A stretch of DNA of 64,000 nucleotides from JAHJCL01 sp043818355. Lineage in GTDB: Bacteria > Patescibacteriota > Minisyncoccia > Minisyncoccales > DG-74-3. Position numbers and translations under genes: made by a program. Every line of letters starts with the position of its first letter. Within the stretch, counting starts at the first letter, position 1. Under the pieces are notes generated by a model. The model worked only from the letters and a program-made list of their open reading frames with translations. It was not told the origin of the DNA and made no database searches. Positions 7,419-16,282 of this stretch are shown here, piece after piece. The stretch is from NCBI GenBank assembly GCA_043818355.1, contig JBDRFX010000021.1, positions 3,772 to 67,771 on the forward strand, in the 5' to 3' direction.

Positions 7419-8300
7419 TTAGTTTTTCATTTCTCTCAAAATCCTTATCCTTTCTTCGACAGGAGGATGAGTCATAAATAAGCTACTAATAGTCTCTCCT
7501 CTCAAGGGATTGGCTATATATAAGTGAGAAGTAGCACTACTGGCTGATTTTAAAGACTCTGGATAAACAGATATTTTTTCTAAAGCAGAAGCTAATCCTT
7601 CGGGATAACGAGTCAATAAAGCAGCCGAAGCATCCGCCAAAAACTCTCTTTGACGAGAAATTGCAAAACGTACCAATGAAGCAATAAGCGGAGCAATGAT
7701 AGCCACTAGTATTCCGAATATTACAAGAACTGAATTTTTGTTCCTAGAACTGTCTCTTCTAGATCTAAAATTAATTCTTAAAAAATAGTTTGATATATTA
7801 GAAACTAATCCAAACAAAGCCACCATAGCACTTCCCAATAACATATCCTTGTTACCAATATGCGACAATTCATGAGCAATAACTCCTTCTAATTCTACTC
7901 TTTCTAATTTTTCCAAAAGCCCACTGGTCACTGCAATAACAGCATGATTTTCATCTCTCCCTGTAGCGAAGGCATTGGGTTGATTGTCTTGAATAATATA
8001 TATTTTAGGGAAAGGAAGCCCAGAAGCAATGCAAAGATTTTCAACCAATCTATATAGTTCTGGATTATCTTGTTTTTCAATCAACTTTGCACTTGAGAGC
8101 GCTAAAACAATTTTATCTGAAAACCAAAAACTAGAAAAACTAAAAAATACTGAAAAAGCAGAACCTATTAATAGAATAGATTGATCTTCGAGGATATAGC
8201 TGAAAACCCAACTGAGACTAATTACTAAAAAAAGAAAAAAAGTTATTAGAAACCAAGTTTTGCGGATATTTGAATCCGCTTTAGAGTATAAAGTAGACAT
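7419..8300 (-). CDS. htpX: HtpX-like M48 membrane metalloprotease
   Basis: The 293-aa protein has two N-terminal membrane segments, the zinc motif HELSH (VIAHELSHIGN), two further membrane segments, and the downstream glutamate ligand in REFLADASAA. These are the marks of HtpX, which cleaves misfolded membrane proteins with its active site facing the cytoplasm. It follows the lemA gene by 7 bp on the same strand; LemA-HtpX pairing is a recurring bacterial arrangement, so the two probably act together in envelope quality control. Confidence 0.93.
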   Translation of the reverse strand: MSTLYSKADSNIRKTWFLITFFLFLVISLSWVFSYILEDQSILLIGSAFSVFFSFSSFWFSDKIVLALSSAKLIEKQDNPELYRLVENLCIASGLPFPKIYIIQDNQPNAFATGRDENHAVIAVTSGLLEKLERVELEGVIAHELSHIGNKDMLLGSAMVALFGLVSNISNYFLRINFRSRRDSSRNKNSVLVIFGILVAIIAPLIASLVRFAISRQREFLADASAALLTRYPEGLASALEKISVYPESLKSASSATSHLYIANPLRGETISSLFMTHPPVEERIRILREMKN

Positions 8301-8307
8301 AAAGCCT

Positions 8308-8856
8308 TTAGAATTTTACCTCTGGGACCTGTCTTTCAGCTTCGCTCTCTGTTCCAAAAAATTCTTCTTTGTTAAAATCCATCGTAGAAGCAATAAGTTT
8401 GGTTGGAAATGTTTCTACTTTAGTATTCCAATCTCTAACATTGCCATTATAAAATCTTCTGGCTGACTGAATTTTATCTTCTGTATCTCTCAACTCTCTT
8501 TGAAGTTCAACGAAATTAGCTGATGCTTTTAATTCAGGATAACTTTCAGAAACAGCAATTAAAGACTTTAGAGTACCAGAAAGCATGTTTTCAGCTTCTC
8601 CTTTCTCTTTTAATCCCTGCGCTCCCATTGCCATACTTCTAGCTTCTGAAACCTTTTCGAAAACTCCTTTTTCATGAGTAGCATAACCCTTTACTGTTTC
8701 AACTAAGTTAGGGATTAGGTTATACCTACGTCTTAATTGAACATCAATGTCTGACCAAGCCTCTTTAACTCTATTATGAAGAGTAATTAAGCCGTTGTAC
8801 GTACTAACTATCCACAGAAACAAAACAACTAAAAATCCTAATAAAAATTGTATCAT
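8308..8856 (-). CDS. lemA: LemA family membrane-anchored protein
   Basis: The 182-aa protein starts with one membrane segment (FLLGFLVVLFLWIVSTYNGL), followed by the LemA signature LHNRVKEAWSDIDVQLRRR and the NLIPNLVETVKGYA motif, then a long alpha-helical bundle. Length matches the family. Function is poorly defined; structure suggests a membrane-tethered four-helix bundle exposed outside. It lies immediately upstream of htpX in one operon. Confidence 0.93.
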   Translation of the reverse strand: MIQFLLGFLVVLFLWIVSTYNGLITLHNRVKEAWSDIDVQLRRRYNLIPNLVETVKGYATHEKGVFEKVSEARSMAMGAQGLKEKGEAENMLSGTLKSLIAVSESYPELKASANFVELQRELRDTEDKIQSARRFYNGNVRDWNTKVETFPTKLIASTMDFNKEEFFGTESEAERQVPEVKF

Positions 8857-8879
8857 ATTCTTTAATTACTAATATTATT

Positions 8880-10133
8880 TTATTCTAACGAATTATATGC
8901 CTCTTTGGCAACTTTTCTATCGTCCCAAGAGATTTGTTCTCCATGAGCCAAGCAAATAGACGGCTCACATCCTTTTCCTGTAATTATAACCACGTCATCC
9001 TTTTGAGCCATAGTAATGGCTTTTTCAATTGCCTCTTTTCTATCAATAATTTTTATTGCTCTTCCCTTCGCCCCTTCAGCAACTTGATTAATAATCTCTA
9101 AAGGATCTTCGTCATACGGATCTTCATTAGTAACAATAATTTTATCACAATATTTTTCAGCCAATCCTCCAAGAACGGGTCTTTTCCATTTATCTCTCCC
9201 TCCTCCACAGGAGCCCAAAACGCATATCATATTCTTTGGCTGAAAATTATTCTTAATAGTTGAATAGACTTTATTCAAAGCATTAGGAGTAAAAGCATAG
9301 TCAACAATAACTCTAAATGGTTCTGAAACTACCTCCTCCATTCTACCTGGTACTCCCTTAGCTTTGTCTAGAACTGTTTGACAAACTGACAAATCAATAT
9401 TCTCAGACAAAGCTACGGAAATTGCAGCCAAAGCATTATATACATTAAACCTGCCTAAAACTTTTAAGTTAAAGTTTAATCCATTGACTCTAAATTTTGT
9501 TCCTTTTGTGGTGACATGTATATCTGTTGCTTTAATGAATCTATGAGAAGTTGTATTCTCGTTTAGCCCATAAACTATTTTGTCTTGAGCCGAAAATTGC
9601 AAAAAGAAATCTTTATACTCGTCGTCGATATTAATAATATGAAATTTTTTTGTAATATTAAATAATTTTCCCTTAGCATTTTTATAATTCTCAAACCCTC
9701 CATGAGATTCAATATGTTCTGGAGTTAAATTAGTTAAAACAGCTACATTAAAATCAATGAACTCATGGCGATGCTGTTTAATCCCTTCTGAGGTAACCTC
9801 CAAAATCACATAATCGCATTTTTCGTCTACTGCTTTTTTTAAAAACTTTTGAATTAAAAACCCTCCTGGCATTGTCATTCTTAAGTTATTCAATTCTTCT
9901 TTATCACCAATTTCAAATGATACGGACGAAGAAGTCGCAACTTTAAATCCAGCTTCTTTAAATATTTTAGCTATGAAATTGACAACAGTAGATTTTCCAT
10001 TAGTCCCTGTCACGCCTATTATCTTGATTTTTTTACCAGGAAAACCAAACATCATAGCTCCGAGAAAACTAGAGAGCATGTGATATCTATCTATTAAGGT
10101 CTTTGGTAAAATCTTTTTAATTGCTTTTTTCAC
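8880..10133 (-). CDS. murE: MurE-like Mur ligase lacking the N-terminal domain
   Basis: The central ATP-binding domain is evident from GVTGTNGKSTVV and LTNLTPEHIESHGGFENY. The C-terminal Mur domain has VIVDYAFTPNAL, LGSCGGGRDKWKRP and TNEDPYDEDP. MurE adds the third peptide residue to UDP-MurNAc-dipeptide. At 417 aa the protein lacks the ~80-residue UDP-binding N-terminal domain of standard MurE. The DNPR motif that selects diaminopimelate is absent (NEDPYDED), so the amino acid added is uncertain. The start is GTG at 10133. A remnant of a sensor gene overlaps the 5' end in another frame. Confidence 0.82.
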   Translation of the reverse strand: MKKAIKKILPKTLIDRYHMLSSFLGAMMFGFPGKKIKIIGVTGTNGKSTVVNFIAKIFKEAGFKVATSSSVSFEIGDKEELNNLRMTMPGGFLIQKFLKKAVDEKCDYVILEVTSEGIKQHRHEFIDFNVAVLTNLTPEHIESHGGFENYKNAKGKLFNITKKFHIINIDDEYKDFFLQFSAQDKIVYGLNENTTSHRFIKATDIHVTTKGTKFRVNGLNFNLKVLGRFNVYNALAAISVALSENIDLSVCQTVLDKAKGVPGRMEEVVSEPFRVIVDYAFTPNALNKVYSTIKNNFQPKNMICVLGSCGGGRDKWKRPVLGGLAEKYCDKIIVTNEDPYDEDPLEIINQVAEGAKGRAIKIIDRKEAIEKAITMAQKDDVVIITGKGCEPSICLAHGEQISWDDRKVAKEAYNSLE

Positions 10134-10200
10134 CCTTTTTGTTTAATTTTTTAATTTCTTGCTTCAATTCTATCATTTTTAACTCTCTGCCATATTTCAA
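10117..10200 (-). pseudogene. 3' remnant of a membrane-sensor coiled-coil gene
   Basis: A 27-codon reverse-strand reading frame contains GRELKMIELKQEIKKLN (10191-10141), almost identical to the C-terminal GRELKMIELKEEIKKLN of the membrane coiled-coil protein at 17120-17971. The nucleotide differences between the two are mostly at third codon positions. An in-frame stop precedes it, so only the tail of the original gene is left. It runs into the MurE-like start in a different frame. Confidence 0.6.
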
Positions 10201-10264
10201 TTATAACTTCCTTTATTCAAAAAAACCATTTATTAATATATAATACATTACAAAATTAATATCC

Positions 10265-12193
10265 ATGTTTAAGCTTCATAAATCATTTCAGCCAACTGGG
10301 GATCAACCCGAGGCAATAAAAAAGTTAACTAAAAACCTAAAGAATAATATTCCATATCAGGTGCTTTTGGGAGTAACTGGATCTGGAAAAACCTTTACAA
10401 TGGCCAATGTAATAGAGCAAACTCAAAAACCAACCCTAGTTATTTCTCACAATAAAACCTTGGCAGCTCAACTTTATCAAGAATTTAAGGAATTTTTCCC
10501 AAATAATGCCGTTCATTACTTTGTTTCATATTATGATTATTATCAACCAGAGGTATATATGCCAGCCAAAGATATATACATTGAAAAAGAAGCGGACGTT
10601 AACCAAGAAATAGATCGCTTAAGACATGCTGCTGTCCAGGATTTATTATCTAGAAAAGATGTTATTGTGGTGGCTTCTGTTTCCTGTATTTATAACATTG
10701 GTTCTCCAGAGAACTATCAAAGCATAAGTCTAGATATATCTAAAGATCAGAATTTATCCAGAAAAGAATTTATCTTTCAATTAATTTCTCTGCAATATAA
10801 AAGAGATGACTTTGATTTTGAGCCAGGAAACTTTAGGGTTAGGGGTAACATTATTGAAATATTTTTAGTCACAGGTGAAAAAATTATTAAGGTTGAGTTT
10901 GATAAGAAAAAAATAGAAAAAATATCTGAAAGTGATAGTAGGGATATTTTTAATTTGAAATTTAAGAATCAAGAATCAATTAAAATATTTCCTGCCAAGT
11001 TTTGGATGGGACCAGAAGAAAAACTTAATATTGCTATTGGGAACATCAGGCTAGAAATGCAAAAACATGTTGAGACATTTAAAAGAGAAAATAAGCTTTT
11101 AGAAGCACAAAGAATAGAACAAAGAACAAATCATGACTTGGAGTTTCTAAGAGAAACTGGATTCTGCAATGGAATTGAAAACTATTCCAGGCATCTTGAA
11201 TTTAGAGATCCCAAAAGTTCTCCTTTTGTTTTGCTAGACTATTTTCCTAAAGGTTTTCTGACGATTATAGATGAATCTCATATGACTATCCCTCAACTTA
11301 AAGCAATGTCAGCGCAAGATAAAGCTAGAAAAGATACTCTAATAGAATATGGATTTAGGCTTCCCTCAGCCATAGACAATAGGCCATTAAGATATGAGGA
11401 ATTTGAAGAAAAAACTAACCAAATCATATATTCCTCTGCTACTCCATCTGTTTTTGAAAAAGAAAAAGCTGGCAAGAATATTGTTGAACAATTAATCAGG
11501 CCAACTGGACTATTAGAACCATCAATTGAAATAAGGCCCACCGATAATCAGGTGGAAGATTTGATAGAAGAAATTAAAAAAAGAAAAGAAAAAGGGCAAA
11601 GAGTTTTAGCCATAACTTTAACTAAAAAACTATCTGAGGCTTTAGCTGATTATTTGTTAAGACAAGATATTAAAACTCAATGGCTTCATTCTGAGATTAA
11701 AACACTAGATAGACCTAAAATATTGCGGGATTTAAGATTGGGAGAATATGATGTCTTAGTTGGCATCAATCTCCTAAGAGAAGGCTTGGATTTGCCAGAA
11801 GTAAGCTTAATTGCTATCCTAGACGCCGATAAAGAGGGATTCTTAAGATCAGAAACTACTCTCATACAAACTATGGGAAGAGCTGCTAGACATATTGATG
11901 GACATGTTATTCTCTATGCTAATAAGATGACGGGATCCATGGAAAGAGCAATTAAAGAGACTGAAAGGAGAAAAAAAATACAAATAGCATACAACAAAAA
12001 AAACAATATTGTTCCTTCTGCCATAAAAAGCAAGATCAAGGAATGGAACTTAGCAAATGCTCCGAAAGAAGTTGATTTATTTGGAATTTCTAGAGATATT
12101 AAAAACTTAGAAAAAGAAATTAAGAAGTCGGTTAAAAATCTTGAATTTGAAAAAGCCGCTAAAATAAGGGACATGATTAAAAAAATAAAGTAA
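10265..12193 (+). CDS. uvrB: UvrABC excision nuclease subunit B
   Basis: The 642-aa protein has the full UvrB plan: Walker A GVTGSGKTFT, the YYDYYQPEVYMP beta-hairpin that clamps damaged DNA, helicase motifs (IIDESHM, QTMGRAARH), and the C-terminal UVR motif (LEFEKAAKIRDMIKK) that contacts UvrC. It acts in nucleotide excision repair with UvrA and UvrC. A TATAAT at 10239-10244 with a weak TTCAAA 17 bp upstream is a likely promoter. No Shine-Dalgarno sequence is visible. It stands alone, divergent from the MurE-like gene. Confidence 0.97.
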   Translation: MFKLHKSFQPTGDQPEAIKKLTKNLKNNIPYQVLLGVTGSGKTFTMANVIEQTQKPTLVISHNKTLAAQLYQEFKEFFPNNAVHYFVSYYDYYQPEVYMPAKDIYIEKEADVNQEIDRLRHAAVQDLLSRKDVIVVASVSCIYNIGSPENYQSISLDISKDQNLSRKEFIFQLISLQYKRDDFDFEPGNFRVRGNIIEIFLVTGEKIIKVEFDKKKIEKISESDSRDIFNLKFKNQESIKIFPAKFWMGPEEKLNIAIGNIRLEMQKHVETFKRENKLLEAQRIEQRTNHDLEFLRETGFCNGIENYSRHLEFRDPKSSPFVLLDYFPKGFLTIIDESHMTIPQLKAMSAQDKARKDTLIEYGFRLPSAIDNRPLRYEEFEEKTNQIIYSSATPSVFEKEKAGKNIVEQLIRPTGLLEPSIEIRPTDNQVEDLIEEIKKRKEKGQRVLAITLTKKLSEALADYLLRQDIKTQWLHSEIKTLDRPKILRDLRLGEYDVLVGINLLREGLDLPEVSLIAILDADKEGFLRSETTLIQTMGRAARHIDGHVILYANKMTGSMERAIKETERRKKIQIAYNKKNNIVPSAIKSKIKEWNLANAPKEVDLFGISRDIKNLEKEIKKSVKNLEFEKAAKIRDMIKKIK

Positions 12194-12226
12194 CCAAAAT
12201 TAAACTTAATTAATTAGGTACTAAAC

Positions 12227-12253
12227 TTGATAAATTAATTAAATTGATATAAT
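12227..12253 (+). promoter_or_regulatory. Promoter for rpsT
   Basis: TTGATA (12227-12232) and TATAAT (12248-12253) with a 15-bp spacer precede rpsT. The implied leader is only about 18 nt and has no Shine-Dalgarno sequence. Confidence 0.6.
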
Positions 12254-12277
12254 ATATTTTCATATCTTAAAAATACT

Positions 12278-12538
12278 ATGCCAATTAAAGAATCAGCCAA
12301 AAAAGCTCTAAGGCAGTCTGAAAAAAGACGCTTAAGGAATATTCATAAAAATAGAAAGCTTAAAAAGAACCTTAAGGAATTAGGGAAATTTATTGATGAG
12401 AAAAAAATTAAAGAAGCTAAAGAGCTTCTTCCCAAAACATACAAATTAATAGATAAAGCAGCAAAAACTGGATTAATGAAAGAAAACGCTGCGTCTAGAA
12501 AGAAATCTAGATTGACTAAGGCAATCAACAAAGTATAA
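12278..12538 (+). CDS. rpsT: 30S ribosomal protein S20
   Basis: The 86-aa, very basic helical protein shows the S20 pattern SAKKALRQSEKRRLRNIHKNRKLK at residues 5-28, and the conserved KGLMKENAASRKKSRL-type C-terminus (here TGLMKENAASRKKSRL). Standard length. S20 binds 16S rRNA early in 30S assembly. It has its own promoter and short leader, and converges on holA with a 12-bp gap. Confidence 0.95.
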   Translation: MPIKESAKKALRQSEKRRLRNIHKNRKLKKNLKELGKFIDEKKIKEAKELLPKTYKLIDKAAKTGLMKENAASRKKSRLTKAINKV

Positions 12539-12550
12539 AAGAGCTTAAAA

Positions 12551-13495
12551 CTAGTTTTGCATTATGAAAAGCTCTAAAGCTTCCTCTCCGTCTAAATTAC
12601 CTACTTTAATATTTAAATCTATCTCAAAAATTTTGAGGTAGATTTTTTTTAATTCAGAAAAAGAAAATTGTTGAGCTAGAGGATAAGTTTTCTTAACAAC
12701 GAATGGATGAAGCCCAGCTTCTTTGGCAATAGAATAATATTCTTTATTTTTCTCAATAGCCTCTCTAATAATTAGAAGATTCTTAAACTGAAAGGCAATC
12801 ATAGAAAGAAGATAAAGAGGAGAGTCTCCTTTCTCAATATGATTCTTAATGAGCCTTAAGGCTCTTTTTTTATCTTTTTTAGCAATACATTCTATGGTTT
12901 TAAAAACATCAACACTGGCTTTAAATTTCATTAACAATTCTACATCCTCAACGGTGACCATAGCTTCCTCATCTGATTTTTTATAATTCACTATTTTTTG
13001 AATTTCATTATAAAAATACCATAAATCTGATCCAATGTTTTCAATCATTAATTTCAAGGCTTGAGGCTGAATTTTAAACCCATATTTTAAAAACTCCTTA
13101 TTAACCCATGCTTCTAAAGGCTTTCTCTCTAAATTTTTAAACTCTTGAAAAGTAGCAAGTTTTTTTAATTTTTGAAATAATTTGTCAGTAGATAATATTT
13201 TTTCTCTTTCTGTGATAACAATGACATCTTCTCTTTCTATAAAATTCTTGATGCTTTTAACAAATCCTTCTTTAAAATCAGGATTTGAAAAAATATCGCT
13301 TAAAATTAATAGCTTTTTCTCTTTAAACATCGAGGTTTGCTGAAATTCATCCCTAAAGTCTTGAAAGGTAAAGTTATTGCCTTCTAAAAATCTCAAATTA
13401 AGCCCACTCTTATGGATTAATTTATATCTATCAACAATCTCCCTTAACTTGCTACTCAATAAGTATGTTTCTGGTCCGTATAAAAAGATTATCAT
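12551..13495 (-). CDS. holA: DNA polymerase III delta subunit
   Basis: The 314-aa protein fits HolA: an N-terminal degenerate AAA+ domain beginning IIFLYGPETYLLSSKL, the segment LLILSDIF, ITEREKILSTDKLFQKLKK at the middle, and a C-terminal helical collar domain with KGDSPLYLLSMIAFQFKNLL. The delta subunit opens the beta clamp (dnaN, also in this window) during clamp loading. No lysine-containing functional Walker A is present, as is usual for delta. Confidence 0.9.
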   Translation of the reverse strand: MIIFLYGPETYLLSSKLREIVDRYKLIHKSGLNLRFLEGNNFTFQDFRDEFQQTSMFKEKKLLILSDIFSNPDFKEGFVKSIKNFIEREDVIVITEREKILSTDKLFQKLKKLATFQEFKNLERKPLEAWVNKEFLKYGFKIQPQALKLMIENIGSDLWYFYNEIQKIVNYKKSDEEAMVTVEDVELLMKFKASVDVFKTIECIAKKDKKRALRLIKNHIEKGDSPLYLLSMIAFQFKNLLIIREAIEKNKEYYSIAKEAGLHPFVVKKTYPLAQQFSFSELKKIYLKIFEIDLNIKVGNLDGEEALELFIMQN

Positions 13496-13557
13496 AATAC
13501 AAATAAGGAACTTACTAAAAGCTCCTTTTAAACAAATTTTATTTATTTAAGATAAAA

Positions 13558-13926
13558 TTATTTTAAATTTGCTTTTACCTTTTCAATAATTTCTACTGGA
13601 GTGAAGTGAGCTTTAATAAGATAATCTTTGGCTCCTAATTCTATCCCCCTTTCTACATCTTCTCTTTGTCCTAAATTAGACAAAATAATCACAGGAATAG
13701 ATTTCACCGTAGGATCTGCTTTCATCTGAGATAAAACCTCAAAACCATCTATTCCTGGAAGAATAAGATCCAAAAGAACTAAATCTGGTTTTTCTTCTTT
13801 GATTTTTTTGATCCCATCTTCTCCATCAACAGCGCCAACCACATCAAAACCTTCATTAGAAATTTTCTGAGTTATTAGTTCTCTTAAAAACTTATCGTCC
13901 TCTACTACTAAAATTTTTTGGGGCAT
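13558..13926 (-). CDS. Single-domain response regulator (CheY-like)
   Basis: A receiver domain alone, 122 aa from the ATG at 13926 (the frame is open to 13950, but MPQKILVVEDD is the natural start). Acidic pocket residues E9-D10-D11, phospho-acceptor D53 (LVLLDLILPG), a switch Ser (ILSNLG) and lysine (DYLIKAHF) are all present. It lacks an output domain, so it must signal through protein contacts. It is the last gene of the signalling operon and is a paralogue of the neighbouring receiver. Confidence 0.9.
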   Translation of the reverse strand: MPQKILVVEDDKFLRELITQKISNEGFDVVGAVDGEDGIKKIKEEKPDLVLLDLILPGIDGFEVLSQMKADPTVKSIPVIILSNLGQREDVERGIELGAKDYLIKAHFTPVEIIEKVKANLK

Positions 13927-13930
13927 TTTA

Positions 13931-14299
13931 TTATTTAATGTGTTTAACAACTTTTTCTATTACTTCTTTGGGATCAAATTCTGTTTTGATTAACCAATCT
14001 TTGGCTCCCAATTCTTTTATTCTTTTAATTTCAACTGGCTGTCCAGAGTTAGATATGATAACAATGGGAATTTTTTTCATTTCTTCATCTTCATTAATTT
14101 TTTCCATAACCTCCATCCCATCCATTCTTGGCATTACAATATCAAGTAAAATCAAATCTGGCTTGACTGTTTTTATCATCTCCAAACCTTCAACGCCATC
14201 TCTGGCTATATGCACCTCATAACCCTCTTGAGATAATTTTCTAGAAATGAGATTAATCATTACCTCATCATCTTCTATGCACAAAATTTTTTTAGTCAT
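13931..14299 (-). CDS. Single-domain response regulator (CheY-like)
   Basis: The 122-aa receiver domain has D10-D11, phospho-acceptor D53 (LILLDIVMP), a switch serine (VIISNSG) and a conserved lysine in DWLIKTEF. It has no DNA-binding or enzymatic output domain. It lies between the histidine kinase and a close paralogue, consistent with tandem duplication. Likely partners are the kinase upstream and possibly the pilus ATPase or secretion machinery; that is inference. Confidence 0.92.
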   Translation of the reverse strand: MTKKILCIEDDEVMINLISRKLSQEGYEVHIARDGVEGLEMIKTVKPDLILLDIVMPRMDGMEVMEKINEDEEMKKIPIVIISNSGQPVEIKRIKELGAKDWLIKTEFDPKEVIEKVVKHIK

Positions 14300-14347
14300 A
14301 TTATGAATATATTTTAACTTTTTTAAAAAAAATGGGCAAACGAAAAA

Positions 14348-16279
14348 CTACTTTTCTTTGGGCAAGACAATAGAAAAGATAGTCCCTTTGTTTTTCTCTG
14401 ATTTAAAAGAAACCTTTCCTTTATGAGCATCAATAATGTTTTTAACAATAAACAATCCTAGACCAGAACCTTCTGTGTCAATCTTCATGGCATTAGTGGC
14501 TCTAAAAAATTTTGTGAATATTCTTTTTTGTTGATCTTCTGGAATACCAATACCACTGTCTTTTACAGAAATCTCTAATCCTTCTTTTTTATTCTTCAGA
14601 AAAACACTCACTTTCCCCCCCTTAGGAGTATATCTTATCGCGTTATCTATCAAATTCTGAATGGCCAAACCAATCTTTTCTTCGTCTACTTTAATTTTTG
14701 GTGATTTTTTCTTAGGCATATCATATTCCAACTGAATGCCTCTTTTTTCAGCATTAACTTTTTGTGCATTAATCAAGATTTGGGTCATCTTAGCGATATC
14801 GACAGTATCTAACCTATAAACATATCTGCCCTCTTCAATTCTGCTTACGTTCAATAAATCATTTATTAATGAGATCATTCTTTCGTTAGACTGATAGGTT
14901 TTTTCAAGGAATCCTTTTTGCTCTTTGGAAACTTTGCCTAAATCTCCATCTAAAAACATCCTAAGAGTCCATTTTATTGCTGATAAAGGTGTTCTTAATT
15001 GATGAGCAGCAATAGAAACAAATTCTGTCTTCATTTTTTCAATTCTTTTTTCTCTTGTAATGTTGTGTAAAATAACTAAATGTCCGCCTTCTTCTTTTTC
15101 TCCCAAAATATTAATTACCGAAACCTCTAAAACCAAATCTTCTCTTATGTTCAACTCTTCTCTAAAAATAGAATTCCAGCTTCTTCCTATGATTTTAGCT
15201 AATAAATTAAAACTAGATTCATTTTTTAGATCGCCGAGGGATTGGTTAATAACATTTTTAGCTTCAATATTAAATATTTTTTCGGCTTCTGCATTAATTA
15301 AAGAAAGCTCATCTTGATTATTGAAAACCATTAAGCCATCAGTAAAGTTTGTTATTATAGCTAAAGTTTTATCTCTTTCTTTTTCTGTTTGCTCTTTAGC
15401 ATTATCTGTGTCCTCCAACATATTTAATAGGGCACCTGAAGTTTTTTTCATTTCTTCTGATTCTTCAAACCGAATAGATTCTAATTCACTAGTTCTTTTT
15501 TTTATTTTACCTTCAAGGCTAGATTTTTCCCTAGCCAAGGCTTCTGTTCTATCTTTCAATTTTTCCGTCATATTATTAAAACCAATAGACAAATCTCCCA
15601 TTTCATCATTTTTGTGAATACTGATTATGTGGTCTAAATTGCCTGAACCAATTATTTCAATTCCCTCTTGTAATTTTTTCACTGGACTTATAACTGCCGT
15701 CCTTATAACAATAGAAAGAACTACAACAATAAATATTGTAGTCAATAATATGCCTACTGAAAATTGGAAAGAAATATTCTTAACATTCCTTTCCAACGTG
15801 TCCAAAGACAACGTTAAACCATATACACCAACTTTTTGCCCACTAACATGAACTGGCGTAACTACCTTAAGTAATTGAGATTCATCTTGAGCGCTTAAAA
15901 TTTTTGTGAAAAGTTCACCTGTCCTATACGAAGAAACTTCTTCTAAAGAAGCTGGAAGTCCTATTTTTGTAACATTGCTTGAAGCAACAATTATTAACTC
16001 CTCATCAATCGGCAGACTAATGGTAATGTTAGTAATATTGGGATTTAACCAAATAATTTTATGCACTTTTGTCTGTAATTTTTCAACATCTTCTAGGTCT
16101 GCCCTATTTGTTATTCCAGCGTCTAGTGTTTGTAATAAAGCAATGGCTGAATCTAAAAATAAATCTTCTGCTAAAGTTTTTTGATTACGAATACTCAAAT
16201 ATCCAAAACAAAAAAGAGAGAATAAAACAATAAAAACTACAGAGATAAGTAGTTTAAATTGAAGATTAAATTTAATCAT
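14348..16279 (-). CDS. Membrane sensor histidine kinase (HAMP-PAS-HisKA-HATPase)
   Basis: The 643-aa protein has TM1 at about 8-29 and TM2 at about 172-193 enclosing a ~140-residue extracytoplasmic sensor, then HAMP (about 194-245), a coiled coil (245-305), a PAS domain (about 305-405), HisKA with phospho-acceptor H426 (AAHQLRTPLSAIKW), and a HATPase_c domain with N-box N546, G1 DSGIGIP and G2 GSGLGL. All catalytic residues are intact. It starts three bases after the binding-protein gene, suggesting that the two proteins work together in sensing. Confidence 0.95.
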   Translation of the reverse strand: MIKFNLQFKLLISVVFIVLFSLFCFGYLSIRNQKTLAEDLFLDSAIALLQTLDAGITNRADLEDVEKLQTKVHKIIWLNPNITNITISLPIDEELIIVASSNVTKIGLPASLEEVSSYRTGELFTKILSAQDESQLLKVVTPVHVSGQKVGVYGLTLSLDTLERNVKNISFQFSVGILLTTIFIVVVLSIVIRTAVISPVKKLQEGIEIIGSGNLDHIISIHKNDEMGDLSIGFNNMTEKLKDRTEALAREKSSLEGKIKKRTSELESIRFEESEEMKKTSGALLNMLEDTDNAKEQTEKERDKTLAIITNFTDGLMVFNNQDELSLINAEAEKIFNIEAKNVINQSLGDLKNESSFNLLAKIIGRSWNSIFREELNIREDLVLEVSVINILGEKEEGGHLVILHNITREKRIEKMKTEFVSIAAHQLRTPLSAIKWTLRMFLDGDLGKVSKEQKGFLEKTYQSNERMISLINDLLNVSRIEEGRYVYRLDTVDIAKMTQILINAQKVNAEKRGIQLEYDMPKKKSPKIKVDEEKIGLAIQNLIDNAIRYTPKGGKVSVFLKNKKEGLEISVKDSGIGIPEDQQKRIFTKFFRATNAMKIDTEGSGLGLFIVKNIIDAHKGKVSFKSEKNKGTIFSIVLPKEK

Positions 16280-16282
16280 TTG

